This document shows, piece after piece, positions 1 through 6,579 of a DNA stretch of 6,596 nt. The first letter of the stretch is position 1. Every line of letters begins with the position of its first letter. The position numbers and the translations under genes were made by a program. The notes under the pieces are model-generated. The model was not told where the DNA came from and made no database searches. It saw only the letters and a program-made list of their open reading frames with translations. Source of the DNA: Spirosoma sp. (GTDB lineage Bacteria > Bacteroidota > Bacteroidia > Cytophagales > Spirosomataceae); NCBI GenBank assembly GCA_025351545.1, contig JANXVQ010000669.1, positions 1 to 6,596 on the forward strand, written 5' to 3'.

Positions 1-1
1 T

Positions 2-43
2 GACAAAATGAACCGGGGCTATTCTACCAGTTATGTCAGTTAA
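2..43 (+). CDS. Possible 3' end of an upstream gene (partial)
   Basis: This frame is open from the window edge to a TAA at 41-43 and would encode a tail reading DKMNRGYSTSYVS. If real, its stop overlaps the start of the next gene (ATG at 33) by 11 bases, an arrangement typical of translationally coupled genes. The other two + frames also reach stops almost at once (TGA at 1-3 and at 9-11), so an upstream gene could equally end in either of them. Thirteen residues are too few to identify a product. Confidence 0.25.
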   Translation, partial: DKMNRGYSTSYVS

Positions 44-746
44 GAATTTTTATCAAACCGTATACCAGACCGACACGCTGTTTCGGGTGGCAGGTGAATC
101 ATGGGGCGAAGGTACGCAAGCACTCGTTGAAGAGCTTGTGGAGAATCAACTCTCGGTAGCCGCTGATAGCCCCCAAAATCTATTAACCGAATTAGATGAA
201 TTGTCGACGGGTGCAACACTACTTACGGTCGAAAGCTTACTTACCGACAGCATTCCGGAAACGCCCCTGCTACTCGCGCCCGAACCAATTACATTGATTT
301 CAATGCCGGAACCGTTACCGCAACCGGCCCCACGCCCAACAACACCGTCAATTTTACCCCCTATTCAGCAACAGTCCCGAATGCCGCAACTAAACCATAA
401 AGTCTTGTTGCTGGCCGATGAAGAACTGGACCCAAGTAATCTACTCTTTCTGGAAAAAATCCTGAAAGCCGTTAACCTGAATGTCAATGGTGTCGATTTG
501 CTGAATTTACACGGCGCGCAGGACATAAATTTTGCAGAGTTATTACGCGGCAAATACATTAATCATTTTATTACGTTCGGCGTGCCCTTCGAGCGTATCA
601 ATCTCGATATTATGATGGACCGATACTCGCCGGTTCGCTTTGAAGGAATCACTTTCTTAATGGCCGACTCGTTGCCCACCATTGAGGCCGACCGGGATTT
701 AAAGAAACGACTTTGGGGTGCTTTACAGCGGGTTTTTAGCCTATAG
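33..746 (+). CDS. HolD-like (DNA polymerase III psi-like) domain protein with proline-rich linker; tentative
   Basis: The product has 237 residues, with no signal peptide or membrane segment, so it should be cytoplasmic. Residues 1-20 (FYQTVYQTDTLFRV core) form a short aromatic and hydrophobic peptide. Residues 20-75 are acidic and probably helical. Residues 76-118 are a proline-rich, probably disordered linker. Residues 121-237 form a compact alpha/beta domain: strand KVLLLAD, helix LLFLEKILKAVNL, an 'LLNLHG' segment, strand HFITFG, 'FEGITFLMADSLP', and a final helix DLKKRLWGALQRVF. This order, especially 'f-g-...-SLP...K..LW..L..vF' at the end, resembles the psi subunit HolD of the clamp loader, which binds chi and uses a flexible N-terminal peptide to bind DnaX. 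That is a by-eye match, not a search result. E. coli HolD is about 137 residues, so this protein would carry roughly 100 extra N-terminal residues. No Shine-Dalgarno precedes ATG 33. It is the first visible gene of a probable operon with the two membrane-protein genes downstream. Confidence 0.85.
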   Translation: MSVKNFYQTVYQTDTLFRVAGESWGEGTQALVEELVENQLSVAADSPQNLLTELDELSTGATLLTVESLLTDSIPETPLLLAPEPITLISMPEPLPQPAPRPTTPSILPPIQQQSRMPQLNHKVLLLADEELDPSNLLFLEKILKAVNLNVNGVDLLNLHGAQDINFAELLRGKYINHFITFGVPFERINLDIMMDRYSPVRFEGITFLMADSLPTIEADRDLKKRLWGALQRVFSL

Positions 747-825
747 CCCTGCACCTTTGTTTAGTCAAACCCGTTGTGTCATTGACATTTTATTCCAACT
801 ATCCCGTTTTCGTCAGGCCTGGATA

Positions 826-1905
826 ATGACGCTTCTTCACCGATTTCGCCATTTTTTTTTACGTAACTCTGTGTCTCCTGCCCCAATTGATGCGATGGTA
901 TCTATGGCTCCGATGCCTATTCCTACAGTATCCGTTTCCCAACCGCCAACCGCGCTCGCTGTTCACAACTCATCACCTGCCTACATACCTGAACCCTTGC
1001 CGAGTTGGTTTACCGATGAGGAATCACTACGCGACGAAGGTGTTTTATTTGGCCTTTCCGATGCCCGACCTGATGGGAAACTCGCTCAAATACGTGCTTT
1101 TTTTGCCCGGCAAGCCGCTCCGTTAAACGAATTAGTTGACGGGCAGACCGAGAAAATCGGCGAACTCAATCTGTTTATTGAGCAGCGAGAGAATCGCATT
1201 ACTACTTTGAGAGATCAGATCAGCGATTTACAAGTAAGACGGCCTACACAAAATAACCTGATTCGAACAGGGGTAAGCTTACTGCTTTCGGTGGGTATGT
1301 GCGTTAGCAATTTCTATTTGATTGACGAAACACTGCACCCCATTTTTCCGAATCGCTGGATTGCCGTGGGTGTATTTCTGGCGGGTATGTTCAATTTGTT
1401 TGGCCAAACGTCGTTATTTTATGAAGAGAATGCCCGGCTATCGGGCCGACGAATTTTGGCAGAACTTAGTTTACCGCTGGCAGCATCAGTTTTTATATTG
1501 GTTCAGGCTCTGCAAACGCAGTCGGCCAGCCAGGCAATTGCTTTATTTGCCTTTGTTTTTTTTCTGTTTCTCCTGGCCGGAAAACTGCTTTTGAGCACAT
1601 TAACCATCCTACAAACCGACCTGGCCACCATTCAGGCAAACCAGCAATTAGCATTGACTAAAGCACAAAGTTTACCAGCCTGGGAAGTCGAAATTGACCG
1701 GCTAACTTGTGAAATTGATGCAATTCGGGCGAAAAAGTGGCCCATTATAAACATCCTCAGCCATAGCCAGGCCGAAATGATCCGCTTGAACACCCGGCGC
1801 GATGAACTTGTTAATTTATTTATGAGCGAATTCGAACTCGCCCGTAGTCTCCGCGACCGACTCACGGAACAACAGCGGAAACTAATTATGAATTACGAAC
1901 AATAA
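826..1905 (+). CDS. Four-pass coiled-coil membrane protein of unknown function
   Basis: I do not recognise this family. From ATG 826 the product has 359 residues. Residues 1-14 are basic and aromatic, about 15-60 are rich in proline, serine and alanine and probably disordered, and about 85-138 look like a coiled coil (charged heptad-like run ending in VRR). Four membrane segments follow at about 147-167, 177-196, 211-230 and 236-257. A second long coiled coil runs about 261-355. Positive charge before segment 1 (VRR, R147) and between segments 2 and 3 (RLSGRR) suggests both ends are cytoplasmic. No catalytic or nucleotide-binding motif is visible. The frame extends upstream to a GTG at 718, but that start would overlap the previous gene by 29 bases. 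ATG 826 leaves a 79-base gap and is preferred; ATG 895 is also possible. The 5' end carries a run of nine T (852-860), with further T8 and T7 runs inside the gene. The plan matches that of the next gene, which suggests partners. Confidence 0.85.
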   Translation: MTLLHRFRHFFLRNSVSPAPIDAMVSMAPMPIPTVSVSQPPTALAVHNSSPAYIPEPLPSWFTDEESLRDEGVLFGLSDARPDGKLAQIRAFFARQAAPLNELVDGQTEKIGELNLFIEQRENRITTLRDQISDLQVRRPTQNNLIRTGVSLLLSVGMCVSNFYLIDETLHPIFPNRWIAVGVFLAGMFNLFGQTSLFYEENARLSGRRILAELSLPLAASVFILVQALQTQSASQAIALFAFVFFLFLLAGKLLLSTLTILQTDLATIQANQQLALTKAQSLPAWEVEIDRLTCEIDAIRAKKWPIINILSHSQAEMIRLNTRRDELVNLFMSEFELARSLRDRLTEQQRKLIMNYEQ

Positions 1906-1970
1906 ATGATAATCGTCTCATCAATGAAGGCAAGTCTCCATTATTTATCATTCATTATTAATCATTGATT
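1901..1970 (+). repeat. AT-rich intergenic leader with short inverted repeats
   Basis: The 65-base gap between the two membrane-protein genes is very AT-rich and built largely from ATCATT/AATGAT-like words. AATGATAA at 1905-1912, touching the upstream stop codon, is the exact reverse complement of TTATCATT at 1945-1952. AATCATTGATT at 1960-1970 is a perfect inverted repeat around a central T and directly abuts ATG 1971. The stems would be weak, so a regulatory role is only a possibility. The low complexity may simply suit a Bacteroidota start region without a Shine-Dalgarno. Confidence 0.45.
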
Positions 1971-3335
1971 ATGGAGCCAACCAACAAACCAGACTTCCAG
2001 CACGGCTATACAAGTGGTGTCGAAGGTGTTAATCGGGAAACATACGAGGGGTATTTATCGAGCCAGATCAACACTGACTGGCTCAGTGAGCGGATTGACG
2101 AAAAGCGGATGGAGGTGATTGCCATTAATGAGCAACTCGCCGAGGCTACCGAAGCTAATCGGACTTCTTTCTCCAGTTTGCAAACGCACACACTTCAGGT
2201 TGAGCGGTTAGCCAAACAGCTGGGCCAACGCGAGAATGATCGACAAGCAGTGGAAGCTGACCGCACCAGTTTGCGCGAACGCCGAACCAAAGCTTCACCC
2301 GACTATTCTCTTTTTGCCGGGCTACTGTTTTTGGTCGCCGGGATTTCGTTCTTAGCAGGGGATCTTATTATCTCGCACGAAATTGTAGCCTATGCCCTCA
2401 ATATCCGCGATACCAACGAAGCCTGGGCATTTGCCGTCGGTTTGGCAATGGTCTCTATTTTGCTGAAACCAGCCTATGACCGACTTATTGAAAAACCGTA
2501 TCAGGAAGATCCGGTGAGAAACGGCCGGAAATACGAACGATTTAAGATTACGCTGGCCGTATTTGCGGTGCTCACACTGGCCGTATTAGGCTGGTTTCGG
2601 TACGAAGCGTACCGCACTGACCAACTCAAAGCGGCCATCAACAAATCGGTGCGACAGCTTCAACTAAATACCGATCCAACCAATACAACGCAGGTGCTTA
2701 GTCCGGCTACGATGGACAAAATCGAGAAGCAATTGAGCGAATCGAGCGAGTTGAATTTGGCCCTCGTCAATAGCCCGTGGGCCTTGCTATCCTTTGTCTT
2801 AAGTGGAATCCTGTTCGCATTGGCGGGAGCCGTGTGTTTGGGCATTGCTTTACCCGTTATATCGGCGTTCTGGTTTCGGTGGTTGCAGGCCGACATTAAA
2901 CTTTGGAAGCTACGCCGGAGACTGAAACGTTTAGATAAGGAAATAGCACCGATCGAAACCGAATTGGCCGAACAGCGCACTCAGCAGAACGTGTTGCAAC
3001 ATAATTTTAATTTGCTACCCAATCTGGAGGAATTGAAAAAGCAACGCCAAATAATAACCGCTGAACTTAATGAGCTACTGGCCGAATTAAAACTAGCCCA
3101 AACTGACAGTCGCATCAGCAACTTCAACGATGGATATGGACAGGGTGAAGCGACTCGGACCGTTCTTAGTGACGAAGAACAACAACAGTTGCGTAAAGAA
3201 ATGCTGTCTCTTCAAAATAGTAACCGCAATCGGGTCAGCGAAAATCGGCCAATAGGCGCACCGGCTACGAATGGTAAAGCTACGGCCTTACGTCCGCATC
3301 AGACCATCCGGAAATTTTTATCGGACGAGTTATAG
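1971..3335 (+). CDS. Four-pass coiled-coil membrane protein of unknown function, second member
   Basis: I do not recognise this family. From ATG 1971 the product has 454 residues; a TTG two codons earlier is a less likely start. Residues 1-35 are polar and include FQHGYTSG (9-16). A coiled coil spans about 38-108. Membrane segments lie at about 114-134, 151-168, 193-210 and 270-301, the last long enough to be re-entrant or two short passes. The 58-residue loop between segments 3 and 4 is polar and probably periplasmic. The stretch after segment 4 is strongly basic (KLRRRLKR), which fits a cytoplasmic C-terminus. A second coiled coil runs about 303-380, followed by FNDGYGQG (385-392), which echoes the N-terminal motif, and a polar tail. 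No enzyme motif is visible. The gene begins 65 bases after the previous one, probably in the same operon, and shares its coiled coil, four-pass, coiled coil plan. A structural, scaffolding or channel-like role is possible but unproven. Confidence 0.88.
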   Translation: MEPTNKPDFQHGYTSGVEGVNRETYEGYLSSQINTDWLSERIDEKRMEVIAINEQLAEATEANRTSFSSLQTHTLQVERLAKQLGQRENDRQAVEADRTSLRERRTKASPDYSLFAGLLFLVAGISFLAGDLIISHEIVAYALNIRDTNEAWAFAVGLAMVSILLKPAYDRLIEKPYQEDPVRNGRKYERFKITLAVFAVLTLAVLGWFRYEAYRTDQLKAAINKSVRQLQLNTDPTNTTQVLSPATMDKIEKQLSESSELNLALVNSPWALLSFVLSGILFALAGAVCLGIALPVISAFWFRWLQADIKLWKLRRRLKRLDKEIAPIETELAEQRTQQNVLQHNFNLLPNLEELKKQRQIITAELNELLAELKLAQTDSRISNFNDGYGQGEATRTVLSDEEQQQLRKEMLSLQNSNRNRVSENRPIGAPATNGKATALRPHQTIRKFLSDEL

Positions 3336-3375
3336 CTAAAATTTTCAAGACATTTTTAAACGCTCTCCTCTGTTT

Positions 3376-3442
3376 GTAACAGTCCGGCTTTGTAATGTCT
3401 ATCAGTTGCGCAACTCCCTCCGCTTCGTGCCTGATAAGTTAC
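3376..3442. repeat. Imperfect stem containing a 12-bp palindrome
   Basis: GTAAC (3376-3380) pairs with GTTAC (3438-3442), and inside it TATCAG (3400-3405) pairs with CTGATA (3431-3436). A perfect 12-base palindrome, AGTTGCGCAACT (3404-3415), overlaps the left inner arm, so two folds compete. The palindrome could be a protein-binding site. The whole could be part of a dispersed intergenic repeat or a folded RNA. No T-run follows, so it is not an obvious terminator. Confidence 0.45.
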
Positions 3443-3462
3443 TGAAAGACTTTTCCAGAAAC

Positions 3463-3512
3463 CTCCATACGCCCAGCATGCTCTACACCCGGAGCACACT
3501 GGGCGTATGGAG
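3463..3512. repeat. Perfect 14-bp inverted repeat forming a two-tier hairpin
   Basis: CTCCATACGCCCAG (3463-3476) is the exact reverse complement of CTGGGCGTATGGAG (3499-3512). Inside, after a symmetrical CA/CA internal loop, TGCTC (3479-3483) pairs with GAGCA (3492-3496) around an 8-base loop. The result is a stable, nearly symmetrical 50-base hairpin. It lies 127 bases after the membrane-protein stop. Neither strand shows a proper T-run after the stem (TATTTGTC on the + strand), so intrinsic termination is doubtful. Alternatives are an RNA-stabilising 3' element, a repetitive extragenic palindrome or a MITE remnant, or part of a small RNA. Confidence 0.75.
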
Positions 3513-3558
3513 TATTTGTCAATGCAAAAGAAGTACACTTTAGGTAAGCGCAGATAGC

Positions 3559-3669
3559 TAGACTACCGTGGCGGGAACTACCGCTCATCCTAATTTTTGT
3601 TAAGTCACTATAAAACCCATTGATTGTCTATTTCTTTATTCGTAATTATACGATTAGTTTTAGACTACC
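3559..3669. repeat. Direct repeat TAGACTACC, two copies
   Basis: TAGACTACC occurs at 3559-3567 and again at 3661-3669, an offset of 102 bases, both upstream of the peptidase start. The copies could be paired regulator sites or a target-site duplication around a short insertion, but a 9-base repeat at this distance may be chance. Confidence 0.3.
3624..3662 (+). promoter_or_regulatory. Weak candidate Bacteroidota-type promoter for the peptidase gene
   Basis: TAGTTTTA (3655-3662) matches the Bacteroidota -7 element TAnnTTTG at all but the last base and lies 24 bases before ATG 3687. A TTG at 3624-3626 could act as the -33 element, but the spacing (28 bases between elements) is longer than the usual 19 or so, so the call is weak. 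Some promoter must lie in this AT-rich stretch, because the gap from the upstream operon is large. Confidence 0.2.
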
Positions 3670-3686
3670 CTACTAATCTTATTTTT

Positions 3687-6497
3687 ATGCGTAACACTAT
3701 TACACGAGCCGGTACGCTGGCCACGGCTATACTGGTTGGCAGCCTGACTTTCTCATCTGCCCAGGATAAGCCAGCGGCCGTTGCTCTTCCTGAAGGCATC
3801 ACGAAAGGTGCATCTGTTGAAGGCATTACTGAGTATAATCTCAAAAATGGCCTTAAAGTCCTGCTTTTTCCTGATGCGTCGAAACCTACGGTTACGGTTA
3901 ACATTACGTACCTGGTTGGCTCCCGCCACGAGGGGTTGGGCGAAACAGGCATGGCCCACTTACTGGAGCACATGGTTTTTAAGGGTTCGACCAAACACAC
4001 CAACATTCCACAGGAATTAACCTCACACGGTGCCCGACCCAATGGCTCGACCTGGCTCGACCGCACCAATTATTTCGAAACCTTTGCATCAACCGACGAA
4101 AACCTAAAGTGGGCACTTGATCTTGAATCCGACCGGATGGTCAATTCATTTATTAAGAAAAGTGACCTCGAAAGCGAATTTTCGGTGGTGCGAAACGAGT
4201 TTGAAATACGCGAGAACTCTCCACAAAATGTACTGAATGAACGTGTTGTCTCGTCGGCTTTCCTCTGGCACAACTACGGCAAATCAACCATTGGTAACCG
4301 CTCCGATTTAGAAAAAGTACCCATCGAAAACTTACAGGCTTTTTACAAAAAATACTACCAGCCCGATAATGCGGTACTGGTAGTAGCCGGTAAGATCGAT
4401 ATGGCGAAGACGTTACAACTCGTCAACGAATATTTCGGCTCTATTCCCCGTCCAACGCGTGTACTACAGCCTACATACAGCATTGAACCCATTCAGGATG
4501 GCGAACGTGATGTAGTGCTCCGGCGCGTGGGCGACACGAAAGTGGTTTCGGCACTATACCATATCATGCCAAGTTCGCACCCCGATTATCCGGCAATGGA
4601 TGTGCTAACTGACCTCCTGACCGACGAGCCAAGTGGTCGACTTTACAAATCGCTGATCGAGACCAAGAAAGCCTCGCAGGAATATGGATACTCGTTCATG
4701 ACCAAAGATCCTGGCTACGTTTATTTTGCCGCCGAATTATTGAAGGATAAATCACTCGACGATGCCAAAGCGACCTTGCTCGGTACGCTGGATTCGGTGT
4801 CGATAAAAGCGCCAACTAAAGATGAAGTTGACCGTGGCAAAGCGAAACTGTTAAAAGATGTTGAGATCAGTTTTAAGGATGTTGAACGGCTAGGCCGAAC
4901 CTTGAGCGAATATATCGCTACCGGCGACTGGCGGATTGGTTTCCTCTATCGGGATGCGCTCGAAAAGGTAACGCCTGCCGATGTGCAGCGCGTCGCCAAA
5001 TACTACTTCAAGCCGTCGAACCGTACCGTTGGCCTGTTCATTCCCGAGCAAACGCCTGATCGTGTCGATGTTCCCGAAGCGCCCGATGTTGAGGCATTAG
5101 TAAAAACGTATAAGGGTCGGGAAGCGATTGCCAGTGGCGAAGCCTTCGATCCATCACCGGCCAATATTGATGGTCGCACCCGACGGATTGAGCAGCCCAA
5201 TAACATTGAATTGGCGCTGCTTCCCAAGTCCACACGCGGCAATGAAGTAAACGCCCGCCTGACAATTCGGTATGGCGACCAGAAAAGCCTGATGAATAAG
5301 AGTGCTATTTCGGTTTTCACGGCTTCGATGCTCGACAGAGGCACAACGACCCGCAGTCGTCAGCAGATTAAAGATGAGTTCGATAAACTCAAAGCGCAGG
5401 TAAACGTATTCGGTAGTGGCAACCAGGTGAATGTAATCATCAAAACCACGAAAGAAAACCTGCCCGCCGTGCTGCGAATTGTTGGCGATGAACTTAAGCA
5501 TCCGGCTTTTGATGCCAATGAGTTTGAAAAACTAAAGCAGGAGCAACTGGCGCAGATTGAATCACAACGGTCTGAACCACAGTCATTAGCGTTTACAGCT
5601 TTCCAACGGCAAATGAACCCGTATCCGAAAGAAGATGTCCGCTATGTTTCGACGCCTGACGAAGATGTCGCTGATGTTAAAGCGCTTAAGCTCGACGAAC
5701 TGAAGCAGTTTCACAAAGATTTTTATGGTGCTCAAAACGCAACCATGTCAATCGTTGGGGACTTTGACGAAGCCCCCGTTCGGAAAGTGGTAACCGATGA
5801 ATTTGGCACCTGGAAAGCGAAAAAACCGTTTAGCCGGTTAGTTTCAGTCTACAATGACATTAAGCCTACGGCCCAATCCATTGAGGCTCCCGACAAAGCG
5901 AACGCGGTGATGGTGGCGGCTGTAAACTTACCTCTACGCGACGATGACCCCGATTATCCAGCCTTGGTATTAGGAAACTACATGCTCGGCGGTGGCTTCC
6001 TGAACTCACGTCTAGCCACCCGGATTCGTCAGAAAGAAGGTATCAGTTATACCGTTGGCTCGCAACTGTCGGCCAATCCACTCGACAAAACGGGTATGTT
6101 TATGACTTACGCTTTTTACAATCCTGAAAACGCTGATCGACTGGAAAAATCGTTCCGCGATGAAATGGAAAAAGTTGTAAAAGAGGGCTTTACCGCCGAT
6201 GAAATCAAAGCGGCCCGCTCGGGACTGTTGCAATCCCGGATGGTTTCGCGGGCGCAAGATCCCGGTTTGGCTGGTACGCTCAATAACTACCTGTACCTGA
6301 ACCGGACGATGAATTGGGACGCCGATTTCGAAAAGAAAATGGAAAGCCTTACGCCGGAACAGGTGAATGCGGCCATGAAGAAACACATCGACCCGGCTAA
6401 AATCTCAATCATTCGGGCCGGTGATTATGCCAAAGCGGCTAAGAAAGCCGCCGACAAACAACCGGCTTCGTCGGTAGGGGGCGGTAAGAAGAATTAA
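3687..6497 (+). CDS. Secreted M16 (insulinase/pitrilysin-family) zinc metallopeptidase, two-half single chain
   Basis: This is a periplasmic or exported zinc peptidase expected to cut oligopeptides. From ATG 3687 the product has 936 residues, close to two-half secreted M16 proteins such as E. coli PqqL. A signal peptide (MRNTITRAG, hydrophobic core LATAILVGSL) ends at a likely SSA|QD cleavage site near residue 26. There is no lipobox cysteine. The N-terminal M16 domain has the inverted zinc motif HLLEH (H91, E94, H95) and the distal zinc ligand E171 in VVRNE, so it should be active. An inactive-type domain begins at about residue 216 (LQAFYKKYYQPDNAVLVVAG) and includes EPSGRL (314-319). The second half repeats the pair: FTASMLD (544-550) replaces HxxEH and so cannot bind zinc, while LKQFHKDFYGAQNATMSIVG (from 672) starts the last domain. 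R781 and Y788 in RIRQKEGISY match the Arg/Tyr pair associated with substrate binding in M16 partner domains. The C-terminus is lysine-rich. An in-frame TTG at 3624 would bury the signal peptide and is rejected. The gene is probably monocistronic, ending in a strong terminator. Confidence 0.96.
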   Translation: MRNTITRAGTLATAILVGSLTFSSAQDKPAAVALPEGITKGASVEGITEYNLKNGLKVLLFPDASKPTVTVNITYLVGSRHEGLGETGMAHLLEHMVFKGSTKHTNIPQELTSHGARPNGSTWLDRTNYFETFASTDENLKWALDLESDRMVNSFIKKSDLESEFSVVRNEFEIRENSPQNVLNERVVSSAFLWHNYGKSTIGNRSDLEKVPIENLQAFYKKYYQPDNAVLVVAGKIDMAKTLQLVNEYFGSIPRPTRVLQPTYSIEPIQDGERDVVLRRVGDTKVVSALYHIMPSSHPDYPAMDVLTDLLTDEPSGRLYKSLIETKKASQEYGYSFMTKDPGYVYFAAELLKDKSLDDAKATLLGTLDSVSIKAPTKDEVDRGKAKLLKDVEISFKDVERLGRTLSEYIATGDWRIGFLYRDALEKVTPADVQRVAKYYFKPSNRTVGLFIPEQTPDRVDVPEAPDVEALVKTYKGREAIASGEAFDPSPANIDGRTRRIEQPNNIELALLPKSTRGNEVNARLTIRYGDQKSLMNKSAISVFTASMLDRGTTTRSRQQIKDEFDKLKAQVNVFGSGNQVNVIIKTTKENLPAVLRIVGDELKHPAFDANEFEKLKQEQLAQIESQRSEPQSLAFTAFQRQMNPYPKEDVRYVSTPDEDVADVKALKLDELKQFHKDFYGAQNATMSIVGDFDEAPVRKVVTDEFGTWKAKKPFSRLVSVYNDIKPTAQSIEAPDKANAVMVAAVNLPLRDDDPDYPALVLGNYMLGGGFLNSRLATRIRQKEGISYTVGSQLSANPLDKTGMFMTYAFYNPENADRLEKSFRDEMEKVVKEGFTADEIKAARSGLLQSRMVSRAQDPGLAGTLNNYLYLNRTMNWDADFEKKMESLTPEQVNAAMKKHIDPAKISIIRAGDYAKAAKKAADKQPASSVGGGKKN

Positions 6498-6502
6498 TTT
6501 TT

Positions 6503-6545
6503 GACCGGGTTGACAGACTAAATCACTGTTAACCCGGTCTTTTTT
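6503..6545 (+). terminator. Rho-independent terminator of the peptidase gene
   Basis: GACCGGGTT (6503-6511) pairs with AACCCGGTC (6531-6539). The stem continues through a G-U pair (6512/6530) and ACAG/CTGT (6513-6516 with 6526-6529), giving about 14 pairs around a 9-base loop. Six T follow (6540-6545). It starts 6 bases after the stop codon. No A-run precedes the left arm, so it should work only on the + strand. Confidence 0.93.
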
Positions 6546-6579
6546 ATGCACCTTAACTATAAATATCGTTACAAGGCAT

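Larger units (their letters stand above)
3336..3686. other. Intergenic region rich in inverted repeats, no credible gene
   Basis: This stretch of about 350 bases separates the operon from the peptidase gene. The part nearest the operon is AT-rich with no GC hairpin, so no classical terminator directly follows the membrane-protein gene. The middle contains two inverted-repeat structures (3376-3442 and 3463-3512). The last 100 bases are AT-rich and should hold the peptidase promoter. The only sizeable frame is a 60-codon minus-strand one (3356-3538) whose translation is rich in cysteine, serine and glycine. It runs straight through the large hairpin and does not look like a protein. Confidence 0.7.

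Noticed and set aside
782..787. TTGACA resembling a sigma70 -35 box before gene 2
   Set aside because: No matching -10 at the right spacing, and Bacteroidota promoters use a different consensus.
718..825. Upstream GTG start extending gene 2 by 36 residues
   Set aside because: It would overlap gene 1 by 29 bases with a rare start codon, and the extra residues (MLYSGFLAYSPAPLF...) look like read-through of gene 1's end and the gap. ATG 826 is simpler.
3356..3538. 60-codon minus-strand frame in the intergenic region
   Set aside because: It runs through both inverted-repeat structures, has an odd Cys/Ser/Gly-rich translation and no sign of a start region.
3591..3599. TAATTTTTG as a Bacteroidota -7 element
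   Set aside because: It has three rather than two bases between TA and TTTG, no suitable TTG upstream, and lies about 90 bases from the start codon.
3624..3686. Upstream TTG start for the peptidase
   Set aside because: It would place 21 residues before an otherwise ideal signal peptide. ATG 3687 gives a normal secreted protein.
3665..4069. 134-codon minus-strand frame over the peptidase start
   Set aside because: It is antisense to the well-supported signal peptide and catalytic domain; the other antisense frames inside the four genes are shadows of the same kind.
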